A DNA stretch of 51,816 nt from positions 1 through 51,816 of the forward strand of contig MWCA01000036.1 of the NCBI GenBank assembly GCA_002069785.1. Direction: 5' to 3'. Positions 38,196 to 46,879 of the stretch are shown one piece after another. How positions within the stretch are numbered: position 1 is the first letter of the stretch; each line of letters opens with the position of its first letter. The notes under the pieces were generated by a model. The model was given only the letters and a program-made list of their open reading frames with translations. It was not told the origin of the DNA and did no database searches. The stretch comes from Lentisphaerae bacterium ADurb.Bin242. Lineage in GTDB: Bacteria; Verrucomicrobiota; Lentisphaeria; Victivallales; UBA1829. Made by a program: the position numbers and the translations under genes.

Positions 38196-39044
38196 ATGAG
38201 AAAATCAATCCACAGAATTCTGTTCGGTATGCTCGTTCTGTTCCTTGTTCAGGAATGCGGTGTTCTTCTGGGGGAGGATGCAGTACTGAAACTTTACGTC
38301 ACGCGCCATGCGCAACGGGGCGCCAGGGCGAATTGGCCGGAAGCGGATCGCGGGAAAAATGTATGCGGGGACCTGATCGACGGCAAAGTCAGTGTCCCGC
38401 GGGAGGACTCCATCACGCCGCTGGGGGAAAAGCAGTGTGTGCTTCTCGGGCAGTATCTGAAAAAGCTCGGGTTCAACGGAAAGGTCTTTGCCTCGCCATG
38501 CTACCGTACCATGCAGACCGCCGTCTGCACCGCCAAAGCCATCGGCCCGTCCATCAGGATCATCCCGGAACCGGGGCTCCAGGGCGGCGGAAACCGCAAG
38601 GCCCCGGCGAAAGGAATGTCCGTTGCGGAACTCGTGAAACGTTTTCCCGGCATGGTCCAAGAGGTCGAGCTCCCCGAATTCTGGAAAATCGCCAATGAAA
38701 CGACGGCGGAACAGCGGAACGCGCGCATGGAAAAGTTTCTGGACGACCTGCTGAAAAAAGAACCGGCAGGGCAGATTCTGCTCGTCGGGCACTCCTCGAC
38801 CCTTCCGTCGCTGATCATTGCAATCAATAAGAGAATGACGGACAAGAGGCTTGTCATTCCGCATTATCCCGCGTATGTCGTCAACTGTTGCCTTTATGTC
38901 TACCATTTCAACAGGAACGGAGAGGTGGTGGACGCTTCGCTCGAAAATTACAACTACCTGCCGGAAGATATGATCACAAATAATTTTTCTCCGCTCAAGA
39001 AACTTCCTCCGCCGGCGAAAAAGACAGTCCGGCCGGCCCAGTGA
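38196..39044 (+). CDS. Secreted histidine-phosphatase-superfamily protein
   Basis: A 282-residue protein with a signal peptide (MRKSIHRILFGMLVLFLVQE, then CG; the Cys could be a lipobox). The phosphatase core shows LYVTRHAQRG, where the usual RHGE is RHAQ, FASPCYRTMQTA with the conserved Arg, and LLVGHSSTLPSLI with the second catalytic His. It probably acts on an exported phosphate ester, possibly a phosphorylated sugar. AAGGA lies just upstream. It is unusual beside glycosidase genes, although the operon's isomerase fits sugar-phosphate handling. Confidence 0.78.
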   Translation: MRKSIHRILFGMLVLFLVQECGVLLGEDAVLKLYVTRHAQRGARANWPEADRGKNVCGDLIDGKVSVPREDSITPLGEKQCVLLGQYLKKLGFNGKVFASPCYRTMQTAVCTAKAIGPSIRIIPEPGLQGGGNRKAPAKGMSVAELVKRFPGMVQEVELPEFWKIANETTAEQRNARMEKFLDDLLKKEPAGQILLVGHSSTLPSLIIAINKRMTDKRLVIPHYPAYVVNCCLYVYHFNRNGEVVDASLENYNYLPEDMITNNFSPLKKLPPPAKKTVRPAQ

Positions 39045-39112
39045 AATGGTCCATTCAACACCGAATAGAGGAAATAAAATAACCGGTTGTCAAATTCAAA
39101 GGATAAGAGACC

Positions 39113-42100
39113 ATGAAAACACGGACAAAATTGCTGGCAGCGCTCCTTTTCATCCCGGCCGGAGCGCTTCTCGGCCTTTCCGAAGCTGAAACGGCCGCGA
39201 AAACGGCGGCCGACGGCAATTTCATCCGGTTGGACCGGCAGAATTCGGCGGCCGCCTGGAAATTCTGCGATCTTTCCGTTCCACGGCCCGGACGTCCGGT
39301 TTCCATTTGGCTCATTCCGAAATCTCCCATAGACCTCCGCATCATTCAATCCGACGGCGTTCTCTCGTGGATAAAAATGAATGTCATGAAACAGGCTCAG
39401 CAGCGTCCGGAAAACAAAGCCCTGAAACTGCCGCAGCGAAAGGTCGAGCTCCCGGATTCCTGCCTCGAATTCGAAGGGCTTCCCATTCAGCGCCTTTACA
39501 TAAAACCGAACCTCGAAAAACTCGACGACGAGGCTCTTTCAAAGATCGATTTGAACGCATGTCCCGCGGCGTCCCGTTCCCTCGTCCATCTCCGGCTTGA
39601 GCCGTGGGACAACGGGACTTCCGTCTATGTGAACGGCTCCTATGCCGGAAAGATTCCCGGCGCTCCCATCGTGTCGTTTTCGGCGCGCCTGCGGGGGGCG
39701 GAGGAAGTCCTTGACCTTTCCATGCCCGAATCCCCCGCGCCGGACTTCGAAAAGATCGACCTCGGAATCCGCGCCATGCACGGGCTCCGTGCAAACTTGA
39801 AACTCGATTCGGCTCTCCCCGTACCCGTCCGGACCGATGTTTCAAAGGCGCTCGATCTCCGCGCCGCCGCGGCTTCCGGCGGAAAAACCGGCTACCGAAG
39901 TCCGGACCTCACCCGGACCGCCTTCGACGGTCTTCCGAGCTCGTTCCTTTTCTCCGTCCCGGCCGAACAATATTTCCGCGCGTGGATTCTCTGTTCGCCG
40001 ATCCCGGACAGGAAAAACAAACCGGTTTTCAATCTCGCCATGACCCGCTACGCCCGGTACGGCCGCGCCGCGCTTGACATCCCGACGGCCGAAGCCGACC
40101 TGAGCGTTCCGTCCGGCGGCATCCGCAAAGTCGGCGCCGCCGAGCTCGAATTCGACGGCCGGAAGGAGAATGTGCCCGTCTATCTTGTCGAACTCATGCT
40201 CGACCACGGGGCCATTCAGGACATCATTTACGACGATCCGCACGCGATGCTGCCCTTCCGCGACTATCTGGACATCGATCTCCAGGGACCCGGTCCCCGC
40301 GCCGTCAGCCCGAAAATCGGTTCCGCCGTGGCCGTCTACGCCGTGACCCTTGAAAAAGTTCCCGCCAATCTGCGCGTTTTCCAGGCGGAAAAAGGGAATG
40401 TCTTCCATAATGACGAAAAGCCGCGTATCCCGGTGGAAGTAACGGCGCGGGTTCCGGGCAAATTCCAGCTTGCCTGGGATATTGCCGATGTCGAGTGTAA
40501 AAAAGTCCATTCGGATCGGTTGATTCTCGATTTGAAAAAAGGAGAAACGCACAAGCTCGAAATTCCGGTTGCCGCCTCCGCCAAAGGCTGGTTCGGCGTC
40601 GATTTCACGCTGTCCGGCGGGGGGAAGGTCTTTTCCACGCACAAGACCGCCGCCGCCCTGTTGCCGCCGGACACCCGGAAAGGTCGCGCCGGGTCGCCGT
40701 ATTCCGTGTGGTTCTTCGGCAGCAGCCATCAGCTCTGTCCCGATCCCGAAATCATAGGCCCGATCCTGTACAAGGCGGGAATCCATTCCTTCGCGCCTTC
40801 CACCGACATCGAGGAGAGTTTTTTCGAACCGTGGAAGATCACTTTCTGCCAGATCCCGGACGGCATCCGGAAAAACATTTTCACCGAAGAGAAAATTCTT
40901 TCCGACGATCCGGAACTCTGGCGCAAGATGGAAAACGACTACCGTTATGAAATCGACAGGTTCCTCCGCCGCTTTCCGAACTGCCGTCAGGCGCTGCTTT
41001 TCCACGAAAGTTATCCGCGCGAATATCCCTTCCTGCCCAACCTCATGCTCGGCAGGGAACCCGCGAAATTCGACGCCGGACGCGAAAAGATCGAGCGGGC
41101 GAGAATCAAATGCGCGGAAACCGTCTGCCGGATCTACCGGAAATATTATCCGCAAATCAAAATCGTATTCGGAAACAGCTGCTGGGCGCAAGGCATGATC
41201 GAAGCCTTCGCCGCCCGCGGATTCGATCCCGGCCTGATCGATTATATCGGCTGCGAGGCGCCCGGCTCCTGGATCGCCTGGCCCGAATCTTTCAGCACAT
41301 GGAATCCCGCCGGCAGTTCGTATTTCCTGCGTGAAACCGCCCGGTTGGCAAAGTTCGACAAACCGGTCACCGCCACATTTGAGTGGACCTGCCGGACTTC
41401 GAACCTCAATGAACTCGGTCCAAGCACGCCGCACGGACAGGCCGTCCGGCAGGCCCAGTGGCTCATCCGGGATGTCCTGACGGCATACGCCTACGGATAC
41501 AGCCTCATCCCGCTGATGGGGGTGACCGATACCGGCACGGCATACAACAACGGCAGGACATACGGGGCTCCCTCCCTCCTGACGCGTCAGTTCAAGCCGA
41601 AACCCGTGTATGTCGCCGCCGCAACCGCCACGCGCATTCTCGACCGCGTCCAATTCAAGCGGGCTGTCCCGGGTGAACTCGATGTTTACCTTTTCGAACT
41701 CGAACGGAAAGACGGAAACAACATCTACGCCTTCTGGACCTCCAAAGGAAAAGCGCTCTGCGAACTGACGGTCGAAGGGACGGGCGCAATCGATTCCGAA
41801 GACCTTTTCGGGCGTCCGTCGAAACTCGATGCCGCAAACGGCAAAATCACTCTCGAAGCCGGCGAAAGCATGAGATACCTCATCACGAAAAACAAAATCC
41901 TGAAATTCAAGACGCTCGTCCGGTCGTTCGATACGCCGCCCGAACCGGAAAAACGGCTTGCGTCGTTCCAGTTCAAGGCAGGGGACTTCATCCGGGACAC
42001 CGAACCCGAACCGCACATCGACGGACGCCCCTTCCATGAACGCTATTTCCAGGCATCGAACCTGGTCCCGGCTGTCATCGCGGATGTCAACGATCCCGAA

Positions 42101-43150
42101 AAAGGCGAATGTGTTTCGGTGCGGTTCGACCTGTCGAAGCTTCCGAAGGATTCCTGGAACCACGGAGGCTACTCCCTCTTCAAGCTCAAGAAACCCATCG
42201 ACCTGCCGGCGAACGCCGACGGAATCGGCTTGTGGGTCAAGGGAAACGGCAGCTGCGGACGTCTTGTCTGGGAAGTCACGGATTCCGGCGGTAACACTTT
42301 CATTTCCAACGGCGACCGGAAGAACGGTTCGGAATCGCTGAACTGGCTCTATGAAAACGAGTTTGACTTCACCGGATGGCGTTTCCTCTCCATGGCGCTC
42401 ACCCGGCGCTATGCAAAACCCGCGCAATGGTTTTCGATGCAATGGGACGGCAAAGGGACAATGCGGCCTCCGCTCAAACTCACCGGCATCCTGTTTTCGA
42501 GTTCGCAAAAAATTCCGTATATTTTCGAACTCGTCCCCGTGGAAAATCAGGAAATCCGCTTCGGAAGGCTGACCCTCTTCAATGTCGACGGCGAAACAGT
42601 CCCCTCCCATGCCGTTACGGTCCGGCCCGCATCTGCGGCAGCGCGATCCATCCCCCCCGATCCGAAAGGTGCTTTGCTCCTGAACGGCGGTTTTGAAACG
42701 CTCGCGGCGCCGAGCCCGGCCCAGTGCCCGGAAAAATGGGTGATCGCCAGCGCGGAGTTTCCCGTCGGATGGGCGCTGCACCCGACGCCCGGCAAGGTGA
42801 CGGGCACGGCGGCAGTCGTGACCCAAAACCCCGCATCCGGGAAAAACTGCATGAGAATCGAAGGAATGTATGTGGGACTCCGGCAGGAACTCAACATCGC
42901 CGGCAAGGACACTTCGAAAGTGCGCGTATGCTTCCAGGCGCGCGGCACGGGACTGGCCGCCGCCAGGCTGATCTGCGACGGAAAAAGCTTCGGCTCGCTC
43001 CGTATGGCTCTCAAGCCCGACGAATGGCAGGAAGTCTCCGGAATCATCGAGAGTCCCGGCGATGCGAAGACGAAAGTCCTGTTCATCCAGCAGGGCGCCG
43101 CAAAAGGATATATCGAGGTTGACGACGTGAAGGTCGACCCCGTGAAATAA
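39113..43150 (+). CDS. Very large secreted glycosidase-like protein
   Basis: A 1345-residue exported protein (signal MKTRTKLLAALLFIPAGALLG). It has N-terminal beta domains (~25-520), a probable barrel (~525-860) and C-terminal beta modules, the last (~1185-1345: LLNGGFETLA, YIEVDDVKVD) like a CBM4/9 jelly roll. The barrel has LLFHESYPREYP with E632, and VTATFEWTCRTS with E757, candidates for acid/base and nucleophile of a clan-A-type retaining glycosidase; this is inference. Its family was not recognised. AAGGATAAGAGACC precedes the start. It is the last gene of the isomerase-led cassette. Confidence 0.7.
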   Translation: MKTRTKLLAALLFIPAGALLGLSEAETAAKTAADGNFIRLDRQNSAAAWKFCDLSVPRPGRPVSIWLIPKSPIDLRIIQSDGVLSWIKMNVMKQAQQRPENKALKLPQRKVELPDSCLEFEGLPIQRLYIKPNLEKLDDEALSKIDLNACPAASRSLVHLRLEPWDNGTSVYVNGSYAGKIPGAPIVSFSARLRGAEEVLDLSMPESPAPDFEKIDLGIRAMHGLRANLKLDSALPVPVRTDVSKALDLRAAAASGGKTGYRSPDLTRTAFDGLPSSFLFSVPAEQYFRAWILCSPIPDRKNKPVFNLAMTRYARYGRAALDIPTAEADLSVPSGGIRKVGAAELEFDGRKENVPVYLVELMLDHGAIQDIIYDDPHAMLPFRDYLDIDLQGPGPRAVSPKIGSAVAVYAVTLEKVPANLRVFQAEKGNVFHNDEKPRIPVEVTARVPGKFQLAWDIADVECKKVHSDRLILDLKKGETHKLEIPVAASAKGWFGVDFTLSGGGKVFSTHKTAAALLPPDTRKGRAGSPYSVWFFGSSHQLCPDPEIIGPILYKAGIHSFAPSTDIEESFFEPWKITFCQIPDGIRKNIFTEEKILSDDPELWRKMENDYRYEIDRFLRRFPNCRQALLFHESYPREYPFLPNLMLGREPAKFDAGREKIERARIKCAETVCRIYRKYYPQIKIVFGNSCWAQGMIEAFAARGFDPGLIDYIGCEAPGSWIAWPESFSTWNPAGSSYFLRETARLAKFDKPVTATFEWTCRTSNLNELGPSTPHGQAVRQAQWLIRDVLTAYAYGYSLIPLMGVTDTGTAYNNGRTYGAPSLLTRQFKPKPVYVAAATATRILDRVQFKRAVPGELDVYLFELERKDGNNIYAFWTSKGKALCELTVEGTGAIDSEDLFGRPSKLDAANGKITLEAGESMRYLITKNKILKFKTLVRSFDTPPEPEKRLASFQFKAGDFIRDTEPEPHIDGRPFHERYFQASNLVPAVIADVNDPEKGECVSVRFDLSKLPKDSWNHGGYSLFKLKKPIDLPANADGIGLWVKGNGSCGRLVWEVTDSGGNTFISNGDRKNGSESLNWLYENEFDFTGWRFLSMALTRRYAKPAQWFSMQWDGKGTMRPPLKLTGILFSSSQKIPYIFELVPVENQEIRFGRLTLFNVDGETVPSHAVTVRPASAAARSIPPDPKGALLLNGGFETLAAPSPAQCPEKWVIASAEFPVGWALHPTPGKVTGTAAVVTQNPASGKNCMRIEGMYVGLRQELNIAGKDTSKVRVCFQARGTGLAAARLICDGKSFGSLRMALKPDEWQEVSGIIESPGDAKTKVLFIQQGAAKGYIEVDDVKVDPVK

Positions 43151-43233
43151 GCCGCATGCGGAAGAGAAGATGGCACAGGGGGCATTGCGGCGTGCTGTCT
43201 TCCCTGCGGGCTGCTTTCTTTTCAACTTGAAAA

Positions 43234-43260
43234 AGCCGGCATTTTCACAAGAAGCCGGCT
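43234..43260. terminator. Possible terminator hairpin
   Basis: A perfect 7-bp stem AGCCGGC/GCCGGCT with a 13-nt loop lies 85 bp after the large secreted gene. A run of A precedes it on the plus strand, giving a T-tract only on the minus strand, so its role as a plus-strand terminator is doubtful. Confidence 0.35.
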
Positions 43261-43353
43261 ATGGGCCGTTCATGCAAAAATTCCGTTGATTGCATACTGG
43301 ATTTCCGAAAAAAAATCGTTTTTTTAAGGAATCGGACTTGATTTCTGGAAATA

Positions 43354-43367
43354 ATATGTTAACATAT
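43354..43367. promoter_or_regulatory. Candidate GntR operator
   Basis: ATATGTTAACATAT is a perfect 14-bp palindrome 36 bp before the GntR gene. Its TGTTAACA core resembles operators known for FadR/UxuR-type GntR proteins, so autoregulation of the operon is plausible. Confidence 0.5.
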
Positions 43368-43403
43368 AGGAAAGATAAATCAACATAATGAAGGCATTGT
43401 GTT

Positions 43404-44042
43404 ATGAAAAAGCAAAATCTGATTCTCCGTTTTCAGGAATATCTGGGTTCAAATTTCGAGCCGGGCGACTTTATCCCGGGGGAATTGGAGCTGGCCGGAA
43501 AATTCCGGGTCTCCCGGGGAGACATCCGTGAAATTCTCCAGCATTTCGGGCAACTCGGGTTGCTGGAGCGGGTCAAAAAACGCGGGACCCGGATCCGTTC
43601 CCTGCCGGCCGGGGAACTCGACCGCACCGTCGCCTTCTGTCTCCGGATGGGCGGATTCGGCTTCGAGGATATCCGGGAGGCCCGCCTGATCCTCGAAACG
43701 GCGCTGGTCCCGTACATTATCCAGCGGATGACGCCGGACATGCTGGAGGCGCTTCAGGCAAATCTCGACCGCCAGAAGGAAAGTCTCTCCGACATTCCGC
43801 GTTTCGAGGAACTCGACCGCGAGTTCCATGCCCTCCTTTTCGAGACTTCTCACAACAAGACCGTCCGGTTGTTCTCCAACATTCTTTCCATTGCTTTCCG
43901 GAAAAAATACCGCACCCGTTTCATGTCCGAAGAATGGACCGGGATCGGATATAAAAACCACTGTCTTATTCTGGACGCGATCCGGCGTCAGGACAAACGT
44001 GTCCTGCTCAAGCTCATTCGCGAACACATCATTCCCACGTGA
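43404..44042 (+). CDS. GntR-family regulator, FadR/FCD type
   Basis: A 212-residue regulator. The N-terminal winged helix (~1-70) shows LELAGKFRVSRGDIREILQ and LGLLERVKKRGTRI. The C-terminal FCD helical domain (~80-210) has REARLILETALVPYI, ELDREFHALLFETSHNK and a final His-containing helix (KLIREHIIPT), which usually binds a carboxylated sugar or organic acid with a metal. A palindrome just upstream is a candidate operator. It leads the sialidase-like/aldolase operon, so its effector may be a sugar acid from that pathway. Confidence 0.88.
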   Translation: MKKQNLILRFQEYLGSNFEPGDFIPGELELAGKFRVSRGDIREILQHFGQLGLLERVKKRGTRIRSLPAGELDRTVAFCLRMGGFGFEDIREARLILETALVPYIIQRMTPDMLEALQANLDRQKESLSDIPRFEELDREFHALLFETSHNKTVRLFSNILSIAFRKKYRTRFMSEEWTGIGYKNHCLILDAIRRQDKRVLLKLIREHIIPT

Positions 44043-44059
44043 ACCGGAGGAACCCGCCG

Positions 44060-45244
44060 ATGCTTTCCGAACTCGAAAAAAATCTTCAGTCCGATGAATC
44101 GCATACGCTGGTCCCGCCCTTGATCCGGCCGGTCGACGATCCCGCATTGTGGCCGGAAAACAGCTGTTTCATCCAGAGCGGCGGCATGGAACGCACCCGG
44201 AACGGGCGTCTCTGGGTGACCTGGACCGCCGGGGGCGACAACGAAAATGCTTTCCTGATGTCGGCGTGGAGCGACGACGAGGGTAAAACCTGGACCCATC
44301 CGAAGTTCCGGATCGCCTCGGAACCCTCTCCGCACGGGTTCAAACGAAGCCACTGTTGCGGCGTATTCTGGAACGATCCGCTCGGGCGTCTATGGTGGAT
44401 TTTCGACGACCGCATGGGTTCGTTCGACGGCCGCAGCGGCACCTGGTATTCCCTCTGCGAAAATCCCGATTCCGCCGATCCGCGATGGAGCGTGCCGGTC
44501 CGGATATGGCACGGCGTCAGCCTCAACCGTCCGCAGATTCTTTCCGACGGCACGTGGATCATGGGAATCTCGCTCTGGCCTCGGCGCCGCATCTACGGGT
44601 TTGAGGGCCAGACGTGGGAATACGACCAATATGACGGCGATTACACGAAGGAACTCGACCCTCTCCGGAAAGCCTGGATTTTCGCCTCGCGGGACAACGG
44701 CCGGACCTGGGAGCGGCGTGGGGGTGCGATCGCGGAACAGCGCGAGTTCGATGAGCCGTCCATCCTCGAACGCGGCGACGGCTCCCTGCTGATGTATCTG
44801 CGCACGTATTACGGGCTGGCCGAAACGGAATCCTTCGACCGCGGATATACCTGGACCGAGCCGAAACCGTCCTCCCTTCTCCATCCGCCCGCGCGCCTGT
44901 TCGCGTGCCGCCTGAAATCCGGACGTTTCCTGATGGTCCGGCATGACCGCCGGCCCGGCGAACCGCCCTGCCGCGACAACCTCACCGCCTGGCTGTCCGA
45001 CGACGGGGCGAAAACCTGGTACGGCGCTTTCCGTTTCGAAAACCGTGAAGGGGTGAGTTATCCCGACGGATTCCAGCATCCCGACGGACGCATCTTCATT
45101 CAATATGACCACAAGCGGACCGACGGTTCCCTTCAGCTTTCCATTTTCACCGAAGAGGATGTCGCGGCGGGCAAAGTCGTTTCGGCAAGGGCCGAGCTTG
45201 GCCGGACCGTCATGAGAACGCAACATTACGGAGTTATGAAATGA
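44060..45244 (+). CDS. Sialidase-like (BNR/Asp-box) protein
   Basis: A 394-residue six-bladed propeller protein without a signal peptide. Asp-box-type repeats are visible: SDDEGKTW, SRDNGRTW, SFDRGYTW and the variant SDDGAKTW. An N-terminal ENSCFIQSGGMERTRNGRLW strand resembles exo-alpha-sialidase-like proteins. The full catalytic triad of sialidases was not confirmed, so it may act on another acidic sugar or have lost activity. GGAGG 9 nt before the ATG at 44060 favours that start over a GTG at 44039. Its stop overlaps the aldolase start as ATGA. Confidence 0.8.
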   Translation: MLSELEKNLQSDESHTLVPPLIRPVDDPALWPENSCFIQSGGMERTRNGRLWVTWTAGGDNENAFLMSAWSDDEGKTWTHPKFRIASEPSPHGFKRSHCCGVFWNDPLGRLWWIFDDRMGSFDGRSGTWYSLCENPDSADPRWSVPVRIWHGVSLNRPQILSDGTWIMGISLWPRRRIYGFEGQTWEYDQYDGDYTKELDPLRKAWIFASRDNGRTWERRGGAIAEQREFDEPSILERGDGSLLMYLRTYYGLAETESFDRGYTWTEPKPSSLLHPPARLFACRLKSGRFLMVRHDRRPGEPPCRDNLTAWLSDDGAKTWYGAFRFENREGVSYPDGFQHPDGRIFIQYDHKRTDGSLQLSIFTEEDVAAGKVVSARAELGRTVMRTQHYGVMK

Positions 45245-46041
45245 ATATCAACAATCTCGAGAAGTTCAAGAGAAAAGCCCTCTCCGGCACCCCGGCCGCC
45301 GGAATCGTGATCACATTCAACGATCCCGCCGTCAGCGAACTGGCCGCGGACGCCGGATTCGATTTCACCTGGATCGACATGGAGCATTCGCCGATCACGC
45401 TCACGGAACTGCCGAATCACATCCTGGCCCTGCGGGGCACCGACTGCGCCCCGTTCGTGCGTATCCCGTGGAATGAATTCGGAATCATCAAAACGGTCAG
45501 TGACCTGGCTCCGGCGGGCGTCATTGTCCCGCAGGTCAACTCGGAATCCGAGCTTCTGGAAGTGGTTTCCGCGTGCCGCTATCCGCCCGAAGGCACTCGC
45601 GGATGCGGACCTCGCCGGGCGGTGAACTACGGCGCCAAGTCCAGGGAGCAATATTTCCGCGAATCGCAGGAGGAGCCCTTCATCATCGCCCAGATCGAAC
45701 ACGTCGACGCGGTGAGGAATCTGGACAAAATCCTGAAAGTGAAACATCTGGGAAGCATTTGCATCGGCCCCTACGATTTGTCCGGGTCGATGGGAAAATT
45801 TGCGTCGCCCGACGACCCGGAAGTCGGAAAAGTCATCGATGAAATCTGTAAAAAGGCGCATAAAGCCGGAGTCATGGTGGGCGCGTTTGCCGAAAATCCC
45901 GAACGGTGGGCGCACCGGCGTCTCCATTGGGCCGCGGTGACGACCGACGCCGGAGCCCTGTTCGCCGCATGCCGCGAGAAAATAAAAAAATTTGATCTTC
46001 AATCCGAAACGGAAAAATTGAAAAAGCGGAGGATCCCATGA
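45241..46041 (+). CDS. HpcH/HpaI-family 2-keto-3-deoxy acid aldolase
   Basis: A 266-residue class II-type pyruvate aldolase. It has FTWIDMEHSP with the catalytic-region acidic/His pair, FVRIPW with the substrate Arg, AQIEHVDAV with a metal Glu and IGPYDLSGSMG with a metal Asp. Such enzymes split 2-keto-3-deoxy sugar acids to pyruvate and an aldehyde in the cytoplasm, matching a sugar-acid-sensing FCD regulator upstream. Both ends overlap neighbours as ATGA (sialidase-like gene and pseudopilin). Its 45817-45963 segment is duplicated at 50084-50230. Confidence 0.9.
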   Translation: MNINNLEKFKRKALSGTPAAGIVITFNDPAVSELAADAGFDFTWIDMEHSPITLTELPNHILALRGTDCAPFVRIPWNEFGIIKTVSDLAPAGVIVPQVNSESELLEVVSACRYPPEGTRGCGPRRAVNYGAKSREQYFRESQEEPFIIAQIEHVDAVRNLDKILKVKHLGSICIGPYDLSGSMGKFASPDDPEVGKVIDEICKKAHKAGVMVGAFAENPERWAHRRLHWAAVTTDAGALFAACREKIKKFDLQSETEKLKKRRIP

Positions 46042-46853
46042 ATTCTTCAAAGAGGCATCGTTTTACATTGATTGAGCTCCTGATCGTGATTTCGATCATC
46101 GCGATCCTGGCGGGGATGCTGCTGCCGGCGTTGAACAAAGCCCGGATTGTTTCCATGAGGATTCATTGCATGAGCAATATCAAACAGTTGTGTGTATGCA
46201 TGATCAATTATGGGCTTGACAACAGCGATGTGATCGTGCCTTATATCATCTCGGCAAATACCAAACTTTCCCGCGGAGTAGACGGTCCGGCCAATGCCCC
46301 CTGGACTTTTACAATGAGAGGGTGGTTCCCATTCACGATCAGCCACCCTGCCGCCTACTACCCGGAATCGGAGGGCAAGGGAATGTTTCCCAGAAAAAAT
46401 GGAATTTACAAGTGTCCGGCCATGAATGTCATTCCGGAAAGTTTGGGGAGTATCCATTACGGGATGCCGGGAGGCATCATCGGCGGTTTCATACCTTCTG
46501 CGGGTTGGGGGATGACCTTCGATTCGTATGTTCCGAAAAAATGGAGCGACATCAAAGCACCTTCGGGAAAAGCGGTGTTGCTGGATTCGGAACAAGTCAA
46601 ATCCGGAGTTTATGCCCATCAAGGAGGATTTACCACGACGCCCGTTGATTGTTCCGGTCAAAATTACAGTGGGAATTACACTGTTGACAACGCTGGTCAG
46701 GGGATATCAACCAGACGACACCTTCAGTCCACTAATGTAGCATTCTGCGACGGACATGCCGAAAACATTCCGTATGGCAGACTGCGCAGCGAAGCACAAA
46801 AATGGAACAACATGTATTCCGGATTGCTTTTGGGCAAAGACGGGATCAAGTAA
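46038..46853 (+). CDS. Pseudopilin-like protein, H-X9-DG type
   Basis: A 271-residue protein with an almost minimal leader: MNSSKRHRFTLIELLIVISI. Glu +5 is present and the residue before Phe is Arg. The hydrophobic helix continues as [18 protein letters not shown]. The C-terminus has an exact H-X9-DG motif, HLQSTNVAFCDGHAENIPYG. Its ATG overlaps the aldolase stop as ATGA, so it is translated with cytoplasmic sugar-acid enzymes. It is followed 26 bp later by the secreted GH16 gene. Confidence 0.87.
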   Translation: MNSSKRHRFTLIELLIVISIIAILAGMLLPALNKARIVSMRIHCMSNIKQLCVCMINYGLDNSDVIVPYIISANTKLSRGVDGPANAPWTFTMRGWFPFTISHPAAYYPESEGKGMFPRKNGIYKCPAMNVIPESLGSIHYGMPGGIIGGFIPSAGWGMTFDSYVPKKWSDIKAPSGKAVLLDSEQVKSGVYAHQGGFTTTPVDCSGQNYSGNYTVDNAGQGISTRRHLQSTNVAFCDGHAENIPYGRLRSEAQKWNNMYSGLLLGKDGIK

Positions 46854-46879
46854 TCTCCCATAAAGAAAGGACACAGAAG

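Noticed and set aside
36696..38208. Antisense small proteins with a shared FLKKPSK peptide in both copies of the intergenic element
   Set aside because: The similarity follows from the repeated DNA; the frames lack comparable starts and ribosome binding sites, and the differences fit RNA pairing better than coding constraint.
39842..43225. 1127-codon open frame on the minus strand opposite the large secreted gene
   Set aside because: It is an antisense shadow of a GC-rich gene: composition is skewed, with no signal peptide, family motif or ribosome binding site, whereas the plus frame has all of these.
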